DNA from: Lunularia cruciata
Lineage: Eukaryota; Streptophyta; Marchantiopsida; Lunulariales; Lunulariaceae
Assembly (NCBI GenBank): GCA_948567375.1
Contig: OX419760.1
Coordinates: forward strand, 48,422,001-48,486,000
Direction of reading: 5' to 3'
DNA: 64,000 nt
The notes below the pieces were generated by a model that was not told where the DNA came from, ran no database searches, and saw only the letters and a list, made by a program, of their open reading frames with translations. The translations under genes and the position numbers were made by a program. Positions 37,331 through 49,200 of the stretch are shown piece by piece (the first letter of the stretch is position 1; each line of letters starts with the position of its first letter).

Positions 37331-39053
37331 CACGAAGGATGGGAAGACCCCATCAAGCCATACAAGGATGAGACAAAGAGGTAAAATGGAGCTAAGCCCC
37401 AATAGTATCAATATGAGAAAATCTTCCTTATTGCACTTAAGATATCCAAGCTATGCAAGTTGTAAGGTCTACAAACTACTAGAGCAGCCAAAGAAGCATC
37501 ATCTAGTATGATTGCTCTCTTATAGATTGCACCAGCCAATGCTCTTTGTAGAGTATGGACACACATTGTCTAAAATTCATTATAGAGTTGAGAGTGAGAG
37601 TGGTACCCCTAACGTCTAATTTGATAAGCTCTCACACACTCCTTAACAAATAGGTCAAATGCTATGTCCATCACTCCATATGACTCCAAGGCTAGAGGAA
37701 CAAAGAAGTGACCTCGATGCATACTCCTACACTTGGAGATCTTGCTTGCTGTTGCTCCGCTCCTTGCAAAATTGCATCATGTGTAGGGTTCGTAACCACA
37801 ACATCTGTTATTGTCACCTGATCATCTTGGACCAAGTATAAGTCTGCACTGAACATGTGTTGTATGTGAAGCATACAAATGCTCCCTCCAAGCAAGAAAT
37901 TCACTCTCTCGTGCCATAGCAAATAGTATATCCCTAATGACATCATGGGTAGCTATCCTCTATCCTCCAAAAGAACATTGTGTCATATGGATCGCTGATG
38001 CATCTAGTGTAGAACCACACTCACAATTAAATAATTAAGATGCAGATGTGTAGACCAAACCTAAGTGGAACCTCATTGTTATAGAGAAGGTAGTTGGTGC
38101 AAGTCAGAATGCCCAAAGGCACAATCAAGTGAAGATCCAAGAGCATGGATCCTTCCCAGAGCAAGAGTGAAGACATGCCCTAGTAGCTCAAGGAAATGAT
38201 GAGTAAACTTAGAGAGAATGTAGTGTATGTTGACATTGTTGCTCCATCAAGGAAGATTGGAAACCTCTAGTCCAATCTAACAATAACAAAGCAAAGGATG
38301 GAAGGTCCTATTGCACACGTGAGAATAGACTATCTCTTGTATGCCTCAACAACATATGGAGAGAAAAGATCCCTCTTCCACCTTGGTCACATGCATCTCC
38401 AAAATTGGTTTATTAGCAACCACAAAAATGGAAGAAAATAGGGGTGCCGAGAGAGCCCAACTACCCAAAAATGCTATAGGTGTCGCTTCTTCTATAGACA
38501 ATAGGCCTACTCCTCTACATGATATCTATAGAGATGTTTGTCTATGTGCAAGATCCTATATCACACACTTGAATGTCCCTGGTCCAAGGATATCACCAAA
38601 GACTCCCATAATCCTCCTATGAAAAGCTCTCAAACGTGATAGGAAGGTCAAAGAAGGATGAACTGTGCAAAGAAAGTAAGTTGGTCAATGAGCAATACTA
38701 GAAGAGAGTATACCAAATGCCACCTATAGACCTCCCTAGGAGATCTGTAGGTGGCTTATGTGGAGAATATCCTCTAAAAGTGCTACGTTTAAAAGGAGTG
38801 TGACAAAATCCTTAGATTCTATTTGCACTCCAAGTATACACAACTCATCTATAGATATGATACACTCCTCAGAGAGCTCAAGGTAAGGAGGGATACATGA
38901 AGGGAACCAAGCTTTGCAATTTGATACCTTGACTCTCAAGCCTACAAGATATAGCTCAGTAGTCAAGTGGTCAAAGGCCTGCCTAATTTGATCTACAAAG
39001 CCTACGATGTGTGTGTATTGTCTGCCAAGGAGGGAATACAAAACCTGATATGG

Positions 39054-39791
39054 TGTAATACCAGGAGCTAGCCATATGATCTAGATGTGAAATTTGGTTT
39101 GGTAACATCTAGAATGATTTTATACATGATGGTCAAAATAGATAAGATAGAAGTATCACCAAAGGAGTACTTCTACTTATAGGGCAGAAACCAAAATAGA
39201 CTTGAGAACCTTAGAACCAATAGCTAGACATATGATTTAAAGGTGAGAATTGGTTTGGTAACATCTGGAAGGATGTTACACATGATGGACTAAACAGATC
39301 AGAAAGAGGTATCACCAAAAGGGGACTTCTACTAATAGAGTAGGAATCAAAATATGCCTAAAATCTTTGAAGGCAATTTCGGAGGCCTAAACGGATGAAT
39401 TAGGCCTCAAAAATGTGCAAATCCCCCCCACAATAGAGGAATGGCTAGCCTTCCCTCCCCCTGCTTTGTCTCATCAAGAGCTTTCCAATGGTACCTTACT
39501 CACGTGATTCTGAGATTCCTACATGAAGATTCCCCAAAAGATTCCCTCCGGTCAAAGCTTGTTTGACCAACCAGATAGGACCTAGACCAGACATGTCACC
39601 CATCCAAGTAAGTAATCCAAGGGTGGAGCTTGCTGACATGTCATCTATCTGTGTCCCCAATCCTAGGGTGGAGCTTCCTTGGAGGAGATCCTCTTTGTCT
39701 ATATAATAAAGAGAAGGTGCTCCCTTGGGACATCGAATGTTTGAGTGTGCAATCTGTGTTTTCTCTCTTCTCTTGTCCTCAAAGCATTACA
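39054..39791 (+). mobile_element. D1: solo LTR of family D inside the L2 reverse transcriptase
   Basis: 738 bp starting TGTAATACC and ending GCATTACA, flanked by tatgg (39049-39053) and tatgt (39792-39796), an imperfect 5-bp target duplication. It contains the two internal half-repeats typical of family D, a poly-C run and a TATA-like tctatataataaag before the end. No internal coding sequence. Confidence 0.9.
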
Positions 39792-40189
39792 TATGTCCAA
39801 AGTAGTAGATAAGAGAGCTTTGAAGTGAGCCATGGCAAATAAAGGTCCCCCCAAACGATCTCTCTATCATGTATCAACAATTGACTCCAAGATTATGACT
39901 CCTTATTATGAACAACCATGTTGGTAGTAAGTAGGAAAGTTGTAAAAAGATTGCACACAAGGAATAAGACTTGCCATGGATCCATCAGCTTCCCTAAGCT
40001 CTCTAAATATTCTCGTGAAACACTATTTAAAGTTTTCTCAACATCCACCTATAGGTTGATCCACTCTGGATGGAAATCTAGGAGTGCCCTAATGCCTAGA
40101 GACATAGCCTCACAACCTCCAAGTGTAGCTACTCCAAAATGATATGGACTGAAGTGTGAATGATGCTAAAGGACAATGGTGTGGCTAAC

Positions 40190-40923
40190 TATAATACCAA
40201 GAGCTAGCCATATGATCTAGATGTGAAATTTGGTTTGGTAACACATAAAATGATGTTATACATGATGGTCAAAATAGATAAGATAGAAGTATCACCAAAA
40301 GAGTACTTCTACTAATAGGGCAAAAACCGAAATATACTTGAGAACCTTAGAACCAATAGCTAGACATATGATTTAAAGGTGAGAATTGGCTTGGTAACAT
40401 TTGGAAGGATGTTATACATGATGGACTAAACAGATCAGAAAGAGGTATCACCAAAAGGAGACTTCTACTAATAGAGTAGGAACTGAAATATGCCTAATAT
40501 CTTTGAAGGCAATTTTGGAGGCCTAAATAGATGAATTAAGCCTAAAAAATGTGCAGATTCCCCCCCAATGGAAGATGGGCTAGCTTTCCCTCCCCCTTGC
40601 TTTTTCTTGTTGAGAACTTTCCAACTATACCTTACGTGATTCTGAGATTCCTATAGGAAGATTCCCTAAAAGATTCCCTCCGGTCAAAGCTTGTTTGACC
40701 AACCAGATAGGACCTAGACCAGACATGTCACCCATCCAAGTAAATAATCCAAGGGTGGAGCTTGCTGATACGTCACCTATCTGTGTGCCTAATCCTATGG
40801 TGGAGTTTCCTTGGAAGAGATCTTCTTTGTCTATATAATAAAGAGAAGGTGCTCCTATGGTGCATCAAATGTTTGAGTGTGTAATCTGTGTTTTCTCTCT
40901 TCTCTTGTCCTTGGAGTATTACA
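40190..40923 (+). mobile_element. D2: solo LTR of family D with perfect target duplication
   Basis: 734 bp, first bases TATAATACC (TG changed to TA), last bases GTATTACA. The direct repeat ctaac at 40185-40189 and 40924-40928 is exact. It inserted between two conserved blocks of the L2 reverse transcriptase. Confidence 0.92.
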
Positions 40924-41146
40924 CTAACTAGGTGCAAAAAGATCTCTCCAATAGTAATTGTTCTAATGTTCCCTATTCTTTCTCCATCATGAGAAGTCAA
41001 CTAGCACCTAACACCCAACTAAATTGGTGTAGGAATATCTCTCCTTGCTATTGTTGCAACCACTTGAGATAGCTCAATAAAACCACTAGAAGGATCATCT
41101 GCTTGAAAGCTTTAAGATGTTCATATACCATCCTTGACAAGACTCC

Positions 41147-43206
41147 TGTAATACCAAGGGTTAGCCATATGATCTAGATGTGAAATTTAGTTTTGGTAAC
41201 ATCTAGAATGATGTTATACATGATGGTCAAAATAGATCAGATAGAAGTATCACCAAAAGAGTACTTCTACTAATAGGGCAGAAACCGAAATAGACTTGAG
41301 AACCTTAGAACCAATAGCTAGACATATGATTTAAAGGTGAGAATTGGTTTGGTAACATCTGGAAGGATGTTACACATGATGGACTAAACAGATCAGAAAG
41401 AGGTATCACCAAAAGGGTACTTCTACTAATAGAGTAGGAACCGAAATATGCTTGAAATCTTTGGAGGCAATTTCGGAGGCCTAAACGGATGAATTAGGCC
41501 TCGAAAATGTGCAGATTCCCCCCCCCCCAACGGAGGAAAGGCTGGCCTTCCCCACCCCCTGGTTTGTCTCGTCGAGAGCTTTCCAACGGTACCTTACTCA
41601 TGTGATTCTGAGATTCCTACAGGAAGATTCCCTAAAAGATTCCCTCCGGTCAAAGCTCGTTTGACCAACCAGATAGGACCTAGACCATACAGGTCACCCA
41701 TCCAAGTCAGTAATCCAAGGGTGGAGCTTGCTGACATGTCACCTATCTGTGTTCCTAATCCTATGGTGGAGCTTCCTTGGAGGAGATCCTCTTTGTCTAT
41801 ATAATAAAGAGAAGGTGCTCCCTTGGGGCATCGAATGTTTGAGTGTGCAATCTGTATTTTCTCTCTTCTCTTGTCCTCGGAGTATTACAATGGTATCAGA
41901 GCGAGTGTTCTAGTCCAAGAGAGTGGATCACCCCTCTTGGAATAGCACGAACTACTGAAACTGAGTAATTGAGGTGGAGAACATAGAGTAATCGCTAGAC
42001 TTAGGAAGGACTTTAGAGAGCGGATGGGATGGATGCACCGGGGAGACAATTTCCCGCACCTAGCTTTCCATTCTCAAACCCATTCCACATCAAGGTTATG
42101 TACATCCAGCGTGAGCAGATGAGAGTATCGCTAGTTTATCACTTCGGTGCGGAATTCATGGACAGAGTGATGAACTCACCAAACCCGGTGATTCTACCTG
42201 TGGTGATATATGACAGAAAGTGGGATTTGACGATCTACATTCTATTATGATAATATGGATATGAATGTCCCAAATCCTCTCCCTTTCAACACTCAAGTAG
42301 AAATCCGTTATGTAGTGAGGCCGAAATTGATGTTTAGAGATTTTGTGGTTAGGAATTTTGGTGAGGAGTATTATCAACGAGTTATAGCTTCTGAGGTCCC
42401 AATGGTAGTTCCGATAGTTCGTGCGCCTTCCAGAGTGATTATATTGACTCTGTATTGAAGTAGACGTTAGCAATTGGGTGTTGCAGGCACCATGGATCCG
42501 CAGTTGCAAGAGCTGGTGCAAGGAATGCAAGGGATGTTGAATGAATTTCGAGAGATTAAGATGACCATGGAGACATTGCAAAGTCAAGTGCAGATCCTCA
42601 AGAACTATCAAGCCATGCAAGAAGAAGAGCCGTCTCAAAACCCAGTACCTGTGACTGAAGTACTTGGAGAGGCACCCGTGCCTACGAACCCTATCAACGA
42701 TGAAGCCACATTGCTACTCCGGATGAAGAAGACCTGCAACATCGAGTAGAGTAGGAACCAAAATATGCCGGAAATCTTTGGAGGCAATTTTGGAGGCCTA
42801 AACGGATGAATTAGACCTAAAAAATGTGCAGATTCCCCCCCCCCCAACGGTGGAAAGGCTGGCCTTCCCTCCCCCCTGGTTTGTCTCGTCGAGAGCTTTC
42901 CAACGGTACCTTACTCATGTGATTCTGAGATTCCTACAGGAAGATTCGCTAAAAGATTCCCTCCGGTCAAAGCTCGTTTGACCAACCAGATAGGACCTAG
43001 ACCAGACAGGTCACCCATCCAAGTCAGTAATCCAAGGGTGGAGCTTGCTGACATGTCACCTATCTGTGTCCCTAATCCTATGGTGGAGCTTCCTTGGAGG
43101 AGATCCTCTTTGTCTATATAATAAAGAGAAGGTGCTCCCTTGGGGCATCGAATGTTTGAGTGTGCAATTTGTATTTTCTCTCTTCTCTTGTCCTCGGAGT
43201 ATTACA
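41147..43206 (+). mobile_element. D3: internally deleted family D LTR retrotransposon
   Basis: The only family D copy here with internal sequence. It has a complete 5' LTR (41147-41889, 743 bp) and a primer-binding site tggtatcagagc (41891-41902), the exact complement of initiator tRNA-Met. About 850 bp of internal sequence follow, then a 3' LTR lacking its first 283 bp (42747-43206, 460 bp). The target duplication actcc (41142-41146 and 43207-43211) is exact. All of pol and the polypurine tract are gone. The two LTRs differ at roughly a dozen sites over 460 bp, so this is a fairly young insertion. Without pol, its superfamily cannot be decided. Confidence 0.9.
42029..42749 (+). pseudogene. 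Gag-like remnant of D3
   Basis: Three open segments (42029-42250, then 42255-42458 and 42474-42749 in another frame) lie where gag should be. The last has a heptad-like helical stretch (MDPQLQELVQGMQGMLNEF and following), compatible with the coiled coil common at the N-terminus of retrotransposon gag. I recognise no defined domain. The final frame runs straight into the truncated LTR at 42747, which shows the deletion joint. Confidence 0.5.
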
Positions 43207-43950
43207 ACTCCTAAGGAGAGATAGGGGGTAATGCACAATGCTTTGTGCAAAATGTGACCTATCAAGACATACAAGTTACTCGGGTTGATAATCTAAGACA
43301 TGTAATTGGTACTCGCTCTCTTGCCATAGTAGTAAGCATAAGGAAGAGATAGTCTCATTAGTGGGACTAGCCACAAACAAAGGATGTAGCACTTGTATTG
43401 CTCTACTAAACTCTTGTGCTTGATCCATTGTTCTTGCACGCTCATAATCAAGTGGACTTTGTGATATCTTGTGGCAAAACCTATCTCTTGAAACATGTAG
43501 CTCTAATAGGCTTCTCCTATAGGGCAGCCTAACCCTCCACTTGGAATAGATGAAATCTAGTAGCCACCTTTCTATGCCTTGCATATCTCCCTCTAACATA
43601 ATGAAGACACCATCAAGGGAGTAAGAGGAATAAGAACCATGCTAACTAGTCCAAGGGATCATGTGGAAAACAACCAAGTGGTAGGCAAAAAGCCTATCTA
43701 GCCTCATAATAGAGTGCATTGGGTAGCCTATGGAATAGATGTGGACATGGAAAACTAGTTTCAAATACAACCCGCTTGAGATGCTAACCACTCCCACAAC
43801 TCAATTTGTATCCCTTGAACGGTCAACAAAGAAATAGAAGAAGCGTGCAAGAAGTACCTTTGCGATAAGCACCTTTCTTAGTACTTCTTTAGTTAATATC
43901 TTATGTTTTTTGCACATAATCCTAAGTGTCACCGCTGCCAATGTGGTTTG

Positions 43951-44205
43951 TCACTTCATGTGAGCATTCCAAGTGGTCCATTCATAGTCCTTGTGCATCC
44001 TTCTCACGTGGATCTTTGCTCCTTGTGAGATAAAACGTCGATGACACAACGGGCATGGTGTATCTTGAGCTACTCTAGGCAACCCCACATGGACAAGTGT
44101 AGCCATGGCTAGCATAAGAATAATGATAGTAACACAAAATTTTCCTCTCCGTATCTTTCCATACATGCAAAACCACATGAAGTGACCCCTCACATTCCAA
44201 CTCAC
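43951..44205 (-). pseudogene. Zinc-finger segment at the 5' end of L2
   Basis: An 84-codon frame with CPLCHRRFISQGAKIHVRRM followed by H, a C-X2-C-X11-H-X4-H finger. A single C2H2 finger before the reverse transcriptase is known from R2/NeSL-type non-LTR elements, where it binds target DNA. Its place upstream of the L2 reverse transcriptase, on the same strand, suggests it belongs to the same element. The linker to the reverse transcriptase is poorly preserved, so the connection is an inference. Confidence 0.45.
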
Positions 44206-46070
44206 ATGAGTAAATGCTATCTCTCCAAACCTTAAAAACTATTAACTCTCTTAACTTTCAATTCCAATCTCAAGAATTTTCAACCAAAATGTCATTGAAC
44301 TAGAGCATGATACCAGAGATTAGAATTGAAAATTCTTTATCCATCACTCTCAATGTGAAATAATCACTCTAAACCCTAAAAAACTTAAAAATCTTCATAA
44401 CTTATTATTCAATTTTGCATAACTTTCAATCGAGGTACCAATGGAATTGAAATTGAAAAACAAACAGAATCTACTATTCATCTACTATACTATTATGTGC
44501 TATATGCCAATGAACCTTCCAAAAATTTAAACTCTCTTTTCTCCCATCTCTCCTCCGTTGCCACTCTCTCTCTCTTTCCCCTCTCGCTAGATCGTTGAAA
44601 GGTATGACAGTAGGGGGAACGGGGGATAACATTAGAGATTGCCCTTCTAGCTGACTGTAGCGATTAAGAGAATCCAAATGTGAATTGGGACTTGAGCAAC
44701 ATAAATCCAGCTGCTGATGGAATTCGATGGGGATTGGGAGACTGCATACAACACCGTGGACAACCTTGAGGACTTCCTTGGCCCTGTGGGGGGAATAACA
44801 CCTAATAGTAATTATATAATTTACACCCATGACAATATGCAATATATTTTATATAATTTACAACCATGACCAATATGCAATAAGTTTTTATCAATAGATG
44901 AGATTAGATATTCAATATTACTAATTAGCATAAAGAGTATGGAGTGAAAATAAAAGATTTCAAGTATTTTTTGAGTGTGTGGACTTGATTATACCGGAAA
45001 TGAAAACTTGACCGCTAGAATTTTACAATATTTTTATATAATGTATCGTGATTTTCTAATTGTAAGTTACATATGATAGACAAATATTCTTGGAAATGAT
45101 ACTACATATGATTTTATATCAATTCATTCAAAAATTATGCTTTTTGATATTTATCCAAATATTGAAGATCTGAAAAGATAAAATGTTGAGAAAAAGTAAT
45201 TTCTGCTGATTAAGAATCAATCAAAATTAAGTCAAGTGTTTATTGCTCTGAAACATAGAAGTAATGACGTATAATTTTGATGCGAATCCTTTAACTGTAA
45301 TACATTCTTTCAAAAACAATCTTTATATAGCAAGCACTGGTACACAGCGCGACATCATGTCGAGAATCCTCTGGTGTATTGCCTTGACCCGGGCTCTACC
45401 ATCTTTATATATCCTCATAAAAATAAGTAAATTATTTATCAATTATCACCTCTGGGTTTTGTTTCCATCATGGTTTTACATTTGTCTTCACTATATCATC
45501 AAGAAAACCTTTTCCCTAGTTTCTGTACATATCCTTCCTTAGTCGCAATCAGTTAGTGGACAAGTAAAAAGATTACTTGATGTGTATATAGATTAAAAAT
45601 ATATAAAAATCTCATGTTATTCAATCTATCAATGTAAATATTTCATTTTACGTGAAAAGAAAATCAATACTACACCAAGACCAAACCGCAGCGGATATGT
45701 TGACCATCATCCACTTGAAGAACCCTATGCAATTTGGGATTTCATCGAGTATATTCGATCTACTTTCTGTCTATTTGTGTTTAAATGCCGGGGTCTAAGG
45801 ACAGTTTCCTCCTCGACTGACTGTTACTTATCAAAAAAATAATTTGTGAGCTTCAAATAGGTGAGTAAAATTTTATCAATCCGTTTAAATAAGGAGGTTC
45901 TACGCAAAATTTAGTCTGCTTTTTCACTCGGTTTTAACCAGAATTTGTCAGACATTGTATGTAACTGTTGGTGTCTTATTCTAGTGCTCGATGACTCTTC
46001 CTGTTTTGGTAGTGGTACAATAACCTTTGAAAACGGAGTCATCTAAATTCCTATAAGATGATGACTTTTC
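44206..46070. other. AT-rich DNA, no gene resolved
   Basis: Small open frames only (for example 44474-44842 minus, 45264-45542 plus) without domains. A CT-rich stretch at about 44530-44585 (ctctctctctctttcccctctc) is low-complexity. Confidence 0.45.
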
Positions 46071-46266
46071 TGGTTTACACCCTTTCCCTCTCCTCTTGCA
46101 ATGGTGCTTGTTCCCAACAGTATAAAACCTGTTACTAATTAGATAATTTCCTCCAGTTGTTGACATATGATGGTTTACACCCTTTCCCTCTCCTCTAGCA
46201 ATGGTGCTTGTTACCAACAGTATAGAACCTGTTACTAATAAGTTAATTTCCTCGAGTTGTTGACAT
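46071..46266. repeat. Tandem duplication, period 100, two copies
   Basis: Copies begin at 46071 and 46171 with tggtttacaccctttccctc and run to ttgttgacat with about eight differences. A further ttcttgacat echo follows at 46267. The minus-strand open frame across it is only a by-product of the repeat. Confidence 0.88.
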
Positions 46267-46269
46267 TTC

Positions 46270-49200
46270 TTGACATTTCTTTATGATTCATTACGATAGC
46301 AAGGGTATAATAGGGTTAACGGTATGATGTGGAGGAAGCAAGAAATATAAAAAAGACTTATGTTGTAATAAGCATAAAGAATGATGTAAACCAGTACTAC
46401 ATTTTCAAGGAAATAGATGGTGAGATCTTCTGTGTATAGGAGAAATCATTCATAACATAAACTTTGATAGTCGCTTCACCATCCATCTTCTTGAGAGTTT
46501 GAATGTGGCTTTGATATCCTTCGCCCCTGTTGTAGCGATAATCACTTCATTTAGATGGAGTTCTAACTTCCTCCCTATCTGGAAATCGTAAGTAAGGAGT
46601 ATGGACCTCGAAACCTTCGATCTGGTCGCCATGCTTGGTTTGAAAACATGAGAATGGCAAAGTCAAGCTCCAGAAAGTAAACAGTGTTGTAAGACGAGAA
46701 ATAGAATGAGTATGACGATCGAACATGTCCCAATTCGTAACTGCTATCATCAAGTTGAGGTAGTGTTTGGTCCTGTAATTTAGTCAAAACCGAACGACCT
46801 TACTGGACGAGTTTCCACTTTTTAAGTAATCAATTAAACCTCCTGCAATGAAACCGTTCAGTTTAGATGTTGGACTAAACCTGCTAGCTCAATTTCACAA
46901 CATGAGGTAAGCTGTCACTTCGTCAGCCATCCCTCGAAAAGAAAGAAAGAAAGAAAGAAATTCCTCGCTGCCATTACCTTCCAGTAGCAGGTTAAAATGA
47001 GCCTACGCATGTACTCCAGATGACCACAGCGTTGAACCTGAGCTTAATTACTGGGTGGTTACAGATTGAGATCGGCGTCCAATCCTGTTGTGCCAACGAA
47101 ACAAGAAGCATACCAACTTCGTCTTCTGATAATTACTGAAACCTGATCACCAGAGTTCATGAAATTTGGCAGCTCATCACAAACACAAACGAGATGATTA
47201 ATGAACGCTACATTCAATTTAGCAAGTCTGCTCCCAGAGAAGTCCTTAGAATACCGAAGAGATAACAGGATTGAAGGGCTGAAAGAGTTTGGGTCTGATC
47301 AGGACAGATCTCCGTCCCTGGAAAGCTGATATGAATAACTTCTAAACATATATCAATAGGATGACGACCTACCAATTCTTTGCAATCGTTATTCAAGTGT
47401 TATATCAACTCATAACATAAATGAAAACCGTTTGGTATACCCCATCACCTCCACATTTTCATGTATACGTAAGGGTTTATTTAGATGCAGCATTTAGATG
47501 CATGTCGGAGGGACCGACAAGTAGAGCTTTAGCTCAAATCATAGTGCAAATCCGGCAAGATCCGGATCAGTATAGGGATAGCGCCAGGGAAGAGCTACTT
47601 AACATTCAGTATACTCTCTCTGTGCCAGGATGAACAGGATGCCATAGAATAAAGAGCAGGTGAGTCCAGCATATTCAGGATGGAGCTGTGGTGTCATATT
47701 CTTCGACTCAGACCTAATGTTAGTTCAATTCAATACTTCTCCCGTTATATAAGTTTCTATGATCGCAGCTTGGCTCTGGACGGTATTAACCCCACGACGT
47801 AATCAGAGGCACAGAACACAGTCCGTATTTCATATCGTAAAACACTATAATCCTGTTCTTTACTATGATCCAGTCCCCTATCTGATCAAATCCACTGGCG
47901 AACTTCGATTAGCATTACAGTTATCACAAGCATTGCGTGAAGTAATGAGATCAATCCGTACCTACTATAACTCCAGCTTGAAAGGAACGTAGCCCAGTAA
48001 CTTGGTTGGTGAAACTCCACAATCTTTCAACATTGTTAGACGCCCATGGAAACGAATCATTAGCTTAAAGTTACTTCGCAAATCTAGGCGATCTACGCCA
48101 CGTTGTTCGACTATCCTCAATCTAGTGCAGCATGGCCACAGCATGTCCAGCGGATGTGGAATGTCTCTCGACATTCCACTCCGCTGCACCTACTAGAGCT
48201 TCCAACCCCCTCCTCCGCTTCGGCTGTCACTAATCGTGAAGCGCCTTGTAGAGTCCTCGACATTAAACGTCCTTGGAAGCCGAACAGGCACTCCAACAGC
48301 AGTATAAGGTAAACCCTCCCTGGTCCAGTACAGCTGGGAAATCCTCTTCAATCTGCTTTGATCTAAACCAGAACTCAAACCTAAGACAAGTGATTGACAT
48401 TAATCCCATGAGATAACAAACTGGAATCTCGTGGGCACTGTCAGCACTGGCCGACAACCCACTAACCGTTCTGAAATCTATACAGGTCCATCGTGATCCC
48501 AGTTCCAAATATGGTTTGTGCATTGCTGCCGCGTGGATAACACTTGTCAAAAAGAAGAGCTCAAAAAGGCCATGGGAGCTGAAGCTAAAAGGGCGACCGC
48601 CGACTTTTGAGCTTACTGTACTTGAGTCCCCTGTTGTGCAATTATGTTGTCGCTGGCTTTTGTCTACGTAAACATGGCCGTTAAACACGCGCTAAATTGC
48701 TAAACATCATTCCCTTCTTCATCACAAGTTATCGTACAGAAATAAGACAATAAAAAGGTCACATTCTAAGGGTAATATGAAATTGTTTTCTATGAACGTC
48801 GTCGTACGAAATATTAAAACTAAGTATTATTATCATACGATTTATCTATCATTAGACTGTTAAAAAATAGTATTTTACTATTGTTACATCATCAAATATA
48901 AGGGATACAATAATAAACTACAAAATAACATATAGTAGTCTGTTAATTTTTAAATCTATTGCACAATCTCCACAAAAGTTATAGTAAAGATACTGGTTGG
49001 GATCACTGCAAGCATGCCACACTTAATGGATTTTCATATGATTACCATGGTTTATTGAGTTAAAGCCTGGAATGGAGAGGAGTATATGTTGAAGACAATT
49101 TTCATGTGCGGAAAGCGTCGAGAGATTTGATGAACGTGTTTTCGACATCGAGATTTTCAAAAAGATGGGATTGAAAAGAGGAAGTGCAACCTTTGTTGAG

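Larger units (their letters stand above)
38736..41146 (-). pseudogene. Reverse transcriptase of L2, split by D1 and D2
   Basis: Read on the minus strand, the first block (up to 40924) ends with IRTITIGEIFLHLVS. D2 then intervenes. The second block (40189-39792) has FGVATLGGCEAM, VDVEKTLNSVS (motif A aspartate) and GGPLFAMAHFKAL. D1 intervenes. The third block (39041-38736) begins YTHIVGFVDQ where a live element has the YADD box, and continues with the thumb segment LVGLRVKVSNCKAW. Comparison with L1 confirms the order. Besides the insertions there are internal stops, so the protein is lost. Confidence 0.7.
37331..44205 (-). mobile_element. L2: long LINE-type element interrupted by three LTR elements
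   Basis: A minus-strand non-LTR element spread over almost 7 kb because D1 (39054-39791), D2 (40190-40923) and D3 (41147-43206) inserted into it; about 3.3 kb is its own. In order of transcription: a zinc-finger segment (44205-43951), an unassigned segment (43599-43276), reverse transcriptase blocks (41146-40924, then 40189-39792, then 39053-38736), and a C-terminal domain (about 38640-37690) with DDQVTITDVVVTNPTHDAI and a VPLALESYG-like motif. The left edge acacgaaggatgggaagacc is shared with L3 and L4. The C-terminal block could be a restriction-like endonuclease as in R2-type elements, but that is a guess from the pattern of acidic residues. The frame is broken in many places. Confidence 0.65.

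Noticed and set aside
48263-48688. 141-codon minus-strand open frame
   Set aside because: No recognised domain, no supporting start or splice context, and overlapping open frames in other phases.
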